Shown here piece by piece: positions 16,821 to 24,494 of a stretch of 64,000 bases of DNA. Both the position numbers and the translations under genes were made by a program. The notes beneath the pieces were generated by a model, which saw only the letters and a program-made list of their open reading frames with translations, was not told the DNA's origin and made no database searches. Position 1 is the first letter of the stretch. Every line of letters starts with the position of its first letter. Source of the stretch: JALYGJ01 sp963781705 (GTDB taxonomy: Bacteria > Chloroflexota > Limnocylindria > Limnocylindrales > CSP1-4); assembly GCA_963781705.1 (NCBI GenBank), contig CAWAGP010000010.1, forward strand, positions 682,001 through 746,000. The letters run 5' to 3'.

Positions 16821-17336
16821 ATGGTGACCGATCTGGACCACGAGGTTCGTGACGCAACGTTCGGGGAGCTGCGTGCGCTGAGCCATCCGCTGCGCTGGCG
16901 CATCCTGCGCCTGACACTCGACGCGCCCCTTACGAACAAGGAGATCGCGCAGCGCGTGGGTCGCGATCCGGGCACGGTGCTGTACCACGTACGAGAGCTT
17001 GTCCGTACTGGATTCCTGGCGGCGGAGGATGTGCGCAGTGGGGCACGCGGCGCCCTCGAGCGGCCGTACCGGGCCACCGGCAAGTCGTGGCGCGTGCGCC
17101 TCGCGCCCAACTCGGGCACGACCGTCTCGATCCTCGACGCCGCGCGCGAGGAGATCCTGGAAGCGGGGCCCGACGGCGTGCTGGCAACGCTGCGGCTGGG
17201 GGTTCGACTGAGCGAATCAGACCTGCGCGCGTTGCGCCATGCTCTGGCCGACCTGGGGGATGAGTTCGCGCGCCGCGATGACCCGGCCGGCGATCCGATC
17301 GGCATTGTGGGCGTCGTTCACCGGCGCACGCCCTAG
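16821..17336 (+). CDS. ArsR-like winged-helix transcriptional regulator
   Basis: About 171 residues from ATG 16821; upstream in-frame starts would run through the divergent promoter. The winged-helix domain covers about residues 10-85: LRALSHPLRWRILRL, LTNKEIAQRVGRDPGTVLYHV (recognition helix) and a wing ending with LERPYRATGKSWRV. This is the ArsR/HTH_20 pattern. No metal-binding Cys pair is present, so it is unlikely to be a metal sensor. The C-terminal 80 residues carry no recognised ligand domain. It is divergent to the hydrolase-propeller lipoprotein with a palindrome between them, and its stop shares CTAG with the convergent Mur ligase gene. Confidence 0.8.
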   Translation: MVTDLDHEVRDATFGELRALSHPLRWRILRLTLDAPLTNKEIAQRVGRDPGTVLYHVRELVRTGFLAAEDVRSGARGALERPYRATGKSWRVRLAPNSGTTVSILDAAREEILEAGPDGVLATLRLGVRLSESDLRALRHALADLGDEFARRDDPAGDPIGIVGVVHRRTP

Positions 17337-19006
17337 GTTCGGAAGCCGCCCAGGACGCGAAGGTCGAGCACCTCGGTAAAGCCGGTTCGGGTCAGGTGGT
17401 CACGCACTTGCGGCCGCAGCTCGTGGCACATCTCGATGATCACGTGCGGCCGGCGATCAACGGCGCCCAGCTCGGCTTTGAGCGCCTCCAGTTCGTCGGT
17501 GTAGACCGGGACGTCCGACGCTGACGCGCCTGCCTCGCGCACGCCGGCCAGCAGCTCACCGATCAGCTCGGCACGGGTGCGGCCACGCAGGAGCGTGAGC
17601 GACTCCTTGATTACCACCCTGTCGCCGTGCTGCGCGGCAAGCCGGCCGATGGCACGCAGCGAATCGTCGGGCCGGTCGCCGGCCGTGCCGATGACCACGG
17701 TCATGGTCGCCCGACGTCCGTCGCGTTTGCCGATCAGGCCCTCCGCCGTGTCGAGCAGCGCCGCGAGACCTGCTTCGTTGTGGGCATAGTCGATAATCGC
17801 CAGCTCGTCGCCACGGACGTAGAGGTTGAGGCGGCCGGGCATCAGGTCCGCGGTGTTGAGGAAGTCGCGCAGGCCGGCGGCGACCTGGTCGGTTGAAAAG
17901 CCCAGCGCTCGGCTGCCGGCCGTGGCGGCCAGGGCGTTGGCGACGTTGTGGCGCGCCAGGCCACCGAGCGTGGCGGGCAGGTTGGCCACGGCGACGATCC
18001 GCGCTGTGCCGACGCCCGTCCGTTCCACGATCCAGCCGTCTTCGACGACGAAGGCACGGCCGCCATGCCCGACGTAGCGGGCGAGGCGCGCGCCGCGTCC
18101 GCTCAGGCTGAACAGGTACACCGTCGATCGGACGTGGCGCGCGACACCGGCCACCAGGGGATCGTCCGCGTTGAGCACCACTACGCCGCCCGGCCGGGTG
18201 ACGCGGCAGATGACCGACTTGACTTCGGTCAGCTCGGGCAGCGTGTGCACGCCCTGCAGGTCGAGGTGGTCGGCGCTGATGTTGGTCAGCACGCTCACGT
18301 CGTTCGACTGGTAGCCCAGCCCGCGCAGCAGGATGCCGCCGCGCGCCGTTTCGAGAACGGCCAGCTCGACGCCCGGCCGGCGGAGCACCGTGCGAGCCCC
18401 CTGCGGGCCGGTGTAGTCGCCGGGTTCGACCAGCCGCTCGTCAACGATGACGCCGTCGGTGGTCGTCGCGCCAACCGACCGACCGGCCAGCAGCGCGACG
18501 TGCGCGATCATGCGCGTCGTGGTCGACTTGCCGTTGGTGCCGCTGATGCTGATGACCGGCACGACGCGCTCGGCATCGGTCACCCACTCGGGCGTGCGCC
18601 CGCCTGCCTCACTGATGCGCTGCAGCAGGCGGGCGGTGGGCTCGGCGCCTCCGCTTTCGTCGAGCAGCCGCAGCGCGGCGCGCGCGATTGCCTCGGCCTG
18701 GCCCGACCGCTGCCACGGATAGGCGACCACCCAGCGCCCCGGCTCACTGGTCCGGTGAAACGAAACCGGCACGGTGACGTGCAGCGCACGTCGATGAAGC
18801 ACGCGGATCCAGTGCGCCAACTCGCGCAGCGGTGGCGGCGCATCACCCGGCCGGACGGTGGCGCTCAGACGCACGATGCCGTGGCGTGCCGGCATCCTCT
18901 GGCCGTACCACGACCGTCGCCGGCCGAGCGCCAGCTCGATCCGAACGGCCGGCTCCAGCCGGTATAGGTTCGGTCCATCGAGCAGGCGAATTTCGATCAG
19001 CCGCAC
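17333..19006 (-). CDS. CphA paralogue lacking the ATP-grasp domain (Mur ligase family)
   Basis: A 557-residue protein related to CphA but 380 residues shorter. The N-terminus (IEIRLLDGPNLYRLEPAVRI) matches the start of CphA (ETHVLRGPNIWS...PAIV), and from about residue 150 it carries the Mur-ligase domain with P-loop ISGTNGKSTT, ETARGGILLRG, ISADHLDL, YAHNEAG and GTAGDRPDD, each aligning with the CphA counterpart. The ATP-grasp module that sits between these parts in CphA is absent. It should still bind ATP and ligate an amino group to a carboxylate, but the substrate is unknown. GTG 19006 is preceded by TATACT (19016-19021, minus strand). It is divergent from an M20 peptidase. Confidence 0.8.
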   Translation of the reverse strand: MRLIEIRLLDGPNLYRLEPAVRIELALGRRRSWYGQRMPARHGIVRLSATVRPGDAPPPLRELAHWIRVLHRRALHVTVPVSFHRTSEPGRWVVAYPWQRSGQAEAIARAALRLLDESGGAEPTARLLQRISEAGGRTPEWVTDAERVVPVISISGTNGKSTTTRMIAHVALLAGRSVGATTTDGVIVDERLVEPGDYTGPQGARTVLRRPGVELAVLETARGGILLRGLGYQSNDVSVLTNISADHLDLQGVHTLPELTEVKSVICRVTRPGGVVVLNADDPLVAGVARHVRSTVYLFSLSGRGARLARYVGHGGRAFVVEDGWIVERTGVGTARIVAVANLPATLGGLARHNVANALAATAGSRALGFSTDQVAAGLRDFLNTADLMPGRLNLYVRGDELAIIDYAHNEAGLAALLDTAEGLIGKRDGRRATMTVVIGTAGDRPDDSLRAIGRLAAQHGDRVVIKESLTLLRGRTRAELIGELLAGVREAGASASDVPVYTDELEALKAELGAVDRRPHVIIEMCHELRPQVRDHLTRTGFTEVLDLRVLGGFRT

Positions 19007-19015
19007 GGTCGCCGG

Positions 19016-19039
19016 AGTATATGAGCGACGGCGTACAGT
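19016..19039. promoter_or_regulatory. Back-to-back -10 elements for the Mur ligase and M20 genes
   Basis: TATACT on the minus strand (19016-19021) lies 9 nt before GTG 19006. TACAGT on the plus strand (19034-19039) lies 6 nt before GTG 19046. Only 39 bp separate the two start codons, so the promoters overlap and the transcripts are probably leaderless and mutually exclusive. Confidence 0.5.
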
Positions 19040-19045
19040 CGGCCG

Positions 19046-20236
19046 GTGATCACCGACGAGGAGCTGGCCCGCCTGCGCGCCGAGGTCGAAGCCGCGCAGC
19101 CTGCTTATCTGGCCGACCTGGCGGAGCTGGTCAACATCGATTGCGGCTCGTACACCAAGTCCGGCGTCGATCGCGTCGGCCGCTGGGTTGCCGCCCGGCT
19201 GGCTGACCTGGGAGCACGCGTTACCGTCGAGCCGAATACCGAGCTTGGCGACACGGTGGTGGCGGAGTTCGATGGACGCGGCGACGCGCGGGCGTTACTG
19301 ATCGGTCACCTCGACACGGTCTTTGCCGAGGGCACCGTGGCGGCACGCCCGTACACCACGAGCGCTGGGCGCGCCTATGGACCGGGCGTGACCGACATGA
19401 AGGCCGGCCTGCTATGCGGCCTGTACGCCCTGCGCGCAGTGCGTTCGATCGACGGCGACAACGGCGCGCTGCCGTTCTCCCGGCTGACGTTCGTGGCCAA
19501 CCCCGACGAGGAAATCGGATCGCCGGCGAGCGGCCCGGTCATTCGCCGCGTCGCGCAGGATGTCGACGTGGCGCTGGTGCTCGAGTGTGCGCGGGCGAAC
19601 GGCGACATCGTGTCGGCACGCAAGGGCATCGTCGACTTCGAGCTGCACATCGCCGGCCGCGCGGCGCACGCCGGCATCGAGCCGGAGAAGGGCCGCAGTG
19701 CCGTGGTCGAGGCCGCACACATGATCCTGGCGCTCACCGGGCTCAACGGCCGCTGGCCGGGAGTGACCGTCAACGTCGGCGTCGTACGCGGCGGCACGCG
19801 CGCCAACGTGATCGCCGATGCGGCCCAGCTGGAGATCGACCTGCGCGCGGTCGACCGCGCTTCGCTCGAAATCGCTGAGGCGGAGATCGCGCGCATCGGC
19901 AGCCGGCCTACTCTCGACGGCGTCACGGCAACGCTGGTCGAGCGTAACCGGCACTGGCCGATGGAAAAGACCGCGGCGAGCGCCGCGCTCGTGGGGCAGG
20001 CTTCGGCGCTGGCCGCACGGCTGGGCTTCGAGGTGAAGGACGCGGCGACCGGTGGCGCCTCGGACGCCAACACGACGGCCGGCATGGGCGTGCCGACGCT
20101 CGATGGGCTGGGCCCGATCGGCGGCAACGATCACGCGCCGGACGAGTACCTCGAGCTCGACTCCATCGTGCCGCGCACCACCTTGCTGGCCGCCCTGTTG
20201 ATGTCGATCGGGAGATCGTCTGCGCCGCGCCTCTGA
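19046..20236 (+). CDS. M20 family metallopeptidase (carboxypeptidase G2/ArgE-like)
   Basis: A 396-residue di-zinc peptidase. Ligands and catalytic residues are visible in order: LIGHLDTVF near residue 87, YGPGVTDMKAG near 113 (bridging Asp), NPDEEIGSP near 155 (general base and ligand Glu), LECAR near 178 and NDHAPDEY near 364. The dimerisation (lid) domain occupies about 190-300 and includes GRAAHAG. The family removes C-terminal Glu or Asp, or deacylates amino acids. Its position divergent to a CphA paralogue and near cphA/cphB suggests it could process Asp-containing dipeptides from cyanophycin, but that is inference from neighbours only. Confidence 0.88.
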   Translation: MITDEELARLRAEVEAAQPAYLADLAELVNIDCGSYTKSGVDRVGRWVAARLADLGARVTVEPNTELGDTVVAEFDGRGDARALLIGHLDTVFAEGTVAARPYTTSAGRAYGPGVTDMKAGLLCGLYALRAVRSIDGDNGALPFSRLTFVANPDEEIGSPASGPVIRRVAQDVDVALVLECARANGDIVSARKGIVDFELHIAGRAAHAGIEPEKGRSAVVEAAHMILALTGLNGRWPGVTVNVGVVRGGTRANVIADAAQLEIDLRAVDRASLEIAEAEIARIGSRPTLDGVTATLVERNRHWPMEKTAASAALVGQASALAARLGFEVKDAATGGASDANTTAGMGVPTLDGLGPIGGNDHAPDEYLELDSIVPRTTLLAALLMSIGRSSAPRL

Positions 20237-20268
20237 GGCAACCGCTGACGCCCGGGCGGCAATGCCGC

Positions 20269-22020
20269 TCAGCGGGCCAGGAAGTCGACGATGGCGCGCG
20301 CCAGCTGCGGCGCGCGCGGCGTGCCGAGGCCGGTTGCGTAGTCCCAGCCGGGTCCGGCCTGCTGCATCAGGTTGCCGCCGCCGATGACATCGTGGAAGAC
20401 GGCGTCCGCGCCCTGCGCCACGGCGACCTGGTACAGGACCGGGCCGAGCGGTGCGTTGAAGTCGACGCCTTCGCGCTGAGCCAACTGCTCGGTGAGCACC
20501 ATCGTGGCCGCGAAGAACGGGGTGGCCGCGCTCGTGCCGCCGACCCGGGCATCGACGAAGTCGCCGCCCGCCTCCGTGTACTGGATGTCGAAGCCGCTCG
20601 CCGGGTCGGCCGGGCCGGCGACATCGGGCACCTGGCGTTTGCCGTTGCTGTCGGCGTTGTCGACACCAACGCCGGCCTGCCAGTCGGGTCGGTCGTAGAA
20701 GACCGAGAGGCCGCCGCCGGCCGCGCCGGCGCTGAGTGGGTCCTCCCAGCCCTTCTCGGTCAGGTAGTTTCCGTCCTCGCGCACGGACAGGTACGTGCCG
20801 CCGACGGCGATCACGCTTGGACTCGAGGCCGGCCAGTTGGCCGATGCCGAGAGGTCGCGGTTGGCCGCCCCGCTGCGCAGTTGCACGTTGCGGCAGCCGT
20901 ACGCGCCGTAGTCGCCGCTGGCGACGAAGATGCTGATGCCGGCGGCGAAGGCGGCGGCCAGTTCCTGCTCGTCGGCGGCGCGCACGTCGGGCGGGTAGTA
21001 CTTCTCACACAGGCCGAAGCTGATGCTGACGATACGCACGCGGCCGTCGGCGACGATGCGTGAGATGACCGGCGTCATCGAGCCGAAGTCGGTGCTCAAT
21101 TCGTAGGCGATGATCTGCGCCTGCGGCGCCAGGCCGCGCAGCACCTGCAGGTCGAGGGCGATCTCGCCCGTTTCCGTGCCCGGGGTGGTCAGTGCATCGG
21201 GCAGCTTGACGACCTCGATCGGCGGTCCGTTGATGTTGTTGCGCTGGTCGAACATGTCGACGTCCGACTGGGTGAAGGTGTCCAGCGCGACCAGGCCGAC
21301 CGTCTGGCCCTCGCCGTGCAATCCCGCGTTCCACAGCGCGTCGATGCCGTACGCGCGGGCAGCGTCGATCGGCTGCATCGCCCCGCCGGGCACGTCTGCG
21401 CCGAAGACGCCGCCATCGTTGCCCGAGCGTAGCGCCGGCTCGGTGTCGAGCCCGATGACGGTGGCCACGTCGCCGGCCAGGCCTGCCGGAATTTGGGGAG
21501 TGCCGATGGGCGCGTGATAGAGCTGCCCGTCGGCTGTCTGGTGATCGACGAGTTGAATGCCCAGTAGCTGCTCGACCTGGCCGGCGCTGCCACTGGCGGC
21601 GAGCGAGGTGCGCTGCGGCAGGCGGGTGACTGCCAGGCCGCTGCCGCTCAACCAGCCGGCGACGCGGTCGATCTCTGCCAGTGGCAAGCCGAAGCGCGCA
21701 CCGAACTCGGTCGGCGAGAGATAGCGGCGGTAGTCAGGCGAACTGGGATCGGCCATGGCGCGCAGGTAGCTGGTCAGGTCGGCCTGACCCGGTAGCCGCA
21801 GGCTGACCGTGATGGTTACCGGGTTGCCGGCCGGGGTCGGCCCGAGGTCAGCGTCTGCCGCTGGGCTGTCCGGTGGTTGGGCCGCGGCGGCGCGTGGAGC
21901 GCCGTGGGCGATGCCGTCGGTCTGCGCGCCGTCGGGCGCCGAAGAGCACCCACCCAGGCCGACCAACGCCACGGCGAGGACCAGTATGGTGAGCTGCACG
22001 CGGCGGGTCTCGTAGGTCAC
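20269..22020 (-). CDS. Sedolisin-like (S53) protease, lipoprotein
   Basis: About 583 residues from GTG 22020, chosen because its GTGA overlaps the upstream stop. The N-terminus has a hydrophobic run ending in the lipobox LVGLGGC, so it is probably membrane-anchored. A kumamolisin-type propeptide covers about 50-190 (LRAMADPSSPDYRRYLSPTE). The S53 triad is present: Glu and Asp in GEIALDLQVL near 285, the oxyanion Asp in VASGDYGAYGC, and Ser in GGTSAATPF near 493. The C-terminal VIGGGNLMQQAGPGWDYATG matches the calcium-site region of the family, though slightly rearranged. S53 enzymes are usually acid proteases. Last gene of a three-gene operon with membrane proteins. Confidence 0.9.
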   Translation of the reverse strand: MTYETRRVQLTILVLAVALVGLGGCSSAPDGAQTDGIAHGAPRAAAAQPPDSPAADADLGPTPAGNPVTITVSLRLPGQADLTSYLRAMADPSSPDYRRYLSPTEFGARFGLPLAEIDRVAGWLSGSGLAVTRLPQRTSLAASGSAGQVEQLLGIQLVDHQTADGQLYHAPIGTPQIPAGLAGDVATVIGLDTEPALRSGNDGGVFGADVPGGAMQPIDAARAYGIDALWNAGLHGEGQTVGLVALDTFTQSDVDMFDQRNNINGPPIEVVKLPDALTTPGTETGEIALDLQVLRGLAPQAQIIAYELSTDFGSMTPVISRIVADGRVRIVSISFGLCEKYYPPDVRAADEQELAAAFAAGISIFVASGDYGAYGCRNVQLRSGAANRDLSASANWPASSPSVIAVGGTYLSVREDGNYLTEKGWEDPLSAGAAGGGLSVFYDRPDWQAGVGVDNADSNGKRQVPDVAGPADPASGFDIQYTEAGGDFVDARVGGTSAATPFFAATMVLTEQLAQREGVDFNAPLGPVLYQVAVAQGADAVFHDVIGGGNLMQQAGPGWDYATGLGTPRAPQLARAIVDFLAR

Positions 22021-22895
22021 TGGCCGCCCCACGAGAAGGTCTTGAGAATCTGGTCGGCCGCCAGCCGGACCAGGTGCAGGTTCGTCGGCCCGGCCGAGGT
22101 TGCCTCCGGGTTGGCGACGATGACGATGACGGCGACCGTGATGTGTCCGTTGGACGCCCCGACGATGGTGATGTTGGCGGGACCGCTGGGCGTGCCGTTG
22201 TCGCTCTGCAGCGTGCCCGAATACACCTCGGCCCGGCCATCGACGTAGCCGATGGCGGCCCCCAGCACGGCGTCCGCGTCGGCGCTGTCAGGTGCCCGGC
22301 CGATGATCAACGTGTCTATCGTGCTCAGTTGGTCCTGGATCATCTGGTCGACCGACACATCGCCGGTTGTTCCACGGACGACGATCTCGCCGGGGCCGCC
22401 GTCGAGTATCGCCGTGCTGTCGTCGGTGTGGCTCAGGTTGAAGTTGCGGGGGTCGTACTCGAACGAATAGCCGAGTGTATTGCTCGTCCAGACTTCACCG
22501 ACGACGAGTGGCGGCGAGCTGCTCTGGGGCACGTCAGGCGGCACGAACCGACCAGGCACGGGCGATCCTGGGACACCCGTGGTTGGGCCGGGCGTCGAAG
22601 GCCGGATGCTGGCTGGAGGCGAGGCCGCGGCCAGCGGATGGCCCCCGGGCGGTGGAGCGCAGACCTGGTTTTCCGGGCAGGGCGCCGGCTGCGGCGCTGG
22701 CGATAGAGCAAACACTACGACCGCGGCGCCCAGCGACAGCACGAGTAGGACGCCGATGAAGACCGCCAGCAGCGCCATCGGACTCAGCTTGGCCGGCACC
22801 GGCGCACGATACGGTTGTCCGGAGAGCTGCCCCGTCGAGGTGATCGGTGGCCCGCCCGGCATCGGTGGAGGTGGCGACGGTGACCAGTTACTCAT
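22017..22895 (-). CDS. Single-pass membrane protein with Pro-rich termini
   Basis: A 292-residue protein not matched to a known family. Residues 1-35 are Pro-rich (SPSPPPPMPGGPP), 38-65 form one transmembrane helix (LLAVFIGVLLVLSLGAAVVV), followed by a Pro/Ser/Thr linker with a Cys pair (PCPENQVCAPP) and a folded extracellular region from about 130 beginning SNTLGYSFEYDP, similar in style to PsbP-like or DUF1795 domains. ATG 22895 overlaps the PrsW-like stop (ATGA), and its own stop overlaps the protease start, so all three genes are translationally coupled. The same N-in topology with an external domain would fit a partner or substrate of the sedolisin. Confidence 0.7.
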   Translation of the reverse strand: MSNWSPSPPPPMPGGPPITSTGQLSGQPYRAPVPAKLSPMALLAVFIGVLLVLSLGAAVVVFALSPAPQPAPCPENQVCAPPPGGHPLAAASPPASIRPSTPGPTTGVPGSPVPGRFVPPDVPQSSSPPLVVGEVWTSNTLGYSFEYDPRNFNLSHTDDSTAILDGGPGEIVVRGTTGDVSVDQMIQDQLSTIDTLIIGRAPDSADADAVLGAAIGYVDGRAEVYSGTLQSDNGTPSGPANITIVGASNGHITVAVIVIVANPEATSAGPTNLHLVRLAADQILKTFSWGGQ

Positions 22896-24058
22896 GGCTG
22901 GGAGGTTCCGCTCGGCTGTGACGGCAGGCGCGGCCGGCGGGTGCGTGGCAAGGCTCGCAGCGACACGCCGCAGTGGCCGCAGAAGGTCTGGCCGGGCGTC
23001 GAGCGACCGCAGTTGGGGCAGCTAACGGTTGGTGCGTCCTCTATTTCGTGCAACTCCTCGACCAGGCCCAGGTGCAGCGCGCGGCGCAGCCAGAGGAGAG
23101 CCAGCGCCGCGAGCGCGGACAGTACGATCGTTTCGGGAATGAGCGGCAGGACCGTCCGCGCGAGCCCGCCGGCGACCAACAGCACCGCGGCCGCGGCGAC
23201 CGCGATGGCCGGCACACCAAGTGGACCGAGCGCGGCACGATCGCGGACCGGCGCCCGGTAGCGCAGCCAGATAGCGGCCGTGGCGGCGCCGATAGAGCCG
23301 GCGGCCACGACCGGCTGCAGGACGCCGAGCGAGACGAGCTGGACACTCCACGGCAGCGGGTCGCCGCCCGGCAGCAGCCCGCCGGACAGCAGCGGCAGGG
23401 CCTGCACGATCACCTGGGCGGCCACGAACGAGGCCGCCGACGCGGCACCGAACGTGGCGCCGTCGAGGACGTCGTTGAAGCGGCGGGCGGGCAGCAGGGC
23501 GAGCGGACCGGCGAGCATCAGTGCGCCGGCCCCCAGCGGCAGCAGCACGCCATGGACGATTTCCTGGGTGAGGTCGCCGACCGCAAACGTGTTTGGCGTG
23601 CTGACCGCGTTGCTGAGCAGCGCGAACACTATGCCGCTGGCGGCGCCCCACAGCATCGTCGCGCCGACGACGGACAGCGGCTCGTCCTCGTAGACGTCCA
23701 CGACGTACAGATATAGGACCATCAGCAGCGGCACGAGCCCGGCAGCCGCCACCAGCCCGACGGCAAACGCGCCGACCAGCGCGAGCGCCACGACCAGCGC
23801 GACGCCCAGTAGCAGGGCCAGCCTGAAGGTGCGCATGTGCGCATGTGGCAGCTGCGGAAAGATGGTGCTCACCAGGGCGATCGAGTTGAGCGGCTCGTCG
23901 GGGGCGGCCACGAAACGGCCGCGTTGCCGCTCACGCGCCTCGGCGTCATATTCGTCGCTCAACGGCTGGCCGCAGCGCACGCAGTAGCTCATGCGCGGCA
24001 CGGAATTGCCGCACTGATCGCAGCGGATCAGGTTGGCGTCGAATTCGTCAGCACTCAC
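22892..24058 (-). CDS. PrsW-like membrane protein with zinc ribbons at both ends
   Basis: A 388-residue protein. A zinc ribbon near residues 13-31 (CDQCGNS...YCVRCGQPL) and a second near 351-369 (CPNCGRS...FCGHCGVSL) flank about nine hydrophobic segments. The membrane part has PrsW-type features: DVYEDEPLSV near 125 and FNDVLDGATFGAASAASFV near 205. The paired Glu expected in the first catalytic helix of PrsW proteases is not obvious here (DLTQEIVHG instead), so proteolytic activity is uncertain. It starts at GTG 24058 as first gene of the operon with a membrane protein and a sedolisin-like protease, suggesting a membrane-based regulatory or secretion role. Confidence 0.7.
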   Translation of the reverse strand: MSADEFDANLIRCDQCGNSVPRMSYCVRCGQPLSDEYDAEARERQRGRFVAAPDEPLNSIALVSTIFPQLPHAHMRTFRLALLLGVALVVALALVGAFAVGLVAAAGLVPLLMVLYLYVVDVYEDEPLSVVGATMLWGAASGIVFALLSNAVSTPNTFAVGDLTQEIVHGVLLPLGAGALMLAGPLALLPARRFNDVLDGATFGAASAASFVAAQVIVQALPLLSGGLLPGGDPLPWSVQLVSLGVLQPVVAAGSIGAATAAIWLRYRAPVRDRAALGPLGVPAIAVAAAAVLLVAGGLARTVLPLIPETIVLSALAALALLWLRRALHLGLVEELHEIEDAPTVSCPNCGRSTPGQTFCGHCGVSLRALPRTRRPRLPSQPSGTSQP

Positions 24059-24085
24059 GCGGACTGCCGCGACCTACCTCCGCGC

Positions 24086-24376
24086 TCAGCGCAGGTAGGT
24101 TTCGCCTCCCTCGTCGCACACGGTGTACAGCGCGTGCCGCTCGAGCGCATAACCGCATACGTGCAGCCGGCCGTTTACGTGCTCGGGACAGACGAACACC
24201 CAGGTTCGATGCGGTCGGCCGGGCTCGGCCGGCTGATCGAACTCGATCGGCTGTGATTCAGCGCCGATCTTGTCCTTGAGACCGTCAAAGCGGCCAATGG
24301 CCGCCTCCACCGCAGCGCTTCGCTCGGCGTCAGTCTCGGAGCTGTAGGGGTAGCTCTGGGCGACGTTTGAGGTCAA
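24086..24376 (-). CDS. Small conserved-looking cytoplasmic protein
   Basis: A 96-residue protein starting at TTG 24376 with a GGAG ribosome site 5 nt upstream, and no in-frame ATG or GTG. The C-terminal half contains two spaced Cys (VFVCPEHVNGRLHVCGYALE) and a third near the end, with charged surroundings and no signal or membrane segment. I do not recognise the family. It sits 27 nt upstream of the PrsW-like GTG in the same direction, so it may be the first gene of that operon. Real gene likely because codon positions are GC3-rich and spacing is tight. Confidence 0.5.
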   Translation of the reverse strand: MTSNVAQSYPYSSETDAERSAAVEAAIGRFDGLKDKIGAESQPIEFDQPAEPGRPHRTWVFVCPEHVNGRLHVCGYALERHALYTVCDEGGETYLR

Positions 24377-24494
24377 GTTGGCTCCGTGGCAGCTACGTTC
24401 GGGAGGGGCCAGCCGCGCGGTCAGTTGAGCGCGGCGCGGCCGGCCGGGCCCGAGTATACCGGCGAATCCGGCGTACTTGAAGGGTTGTCGCGGC

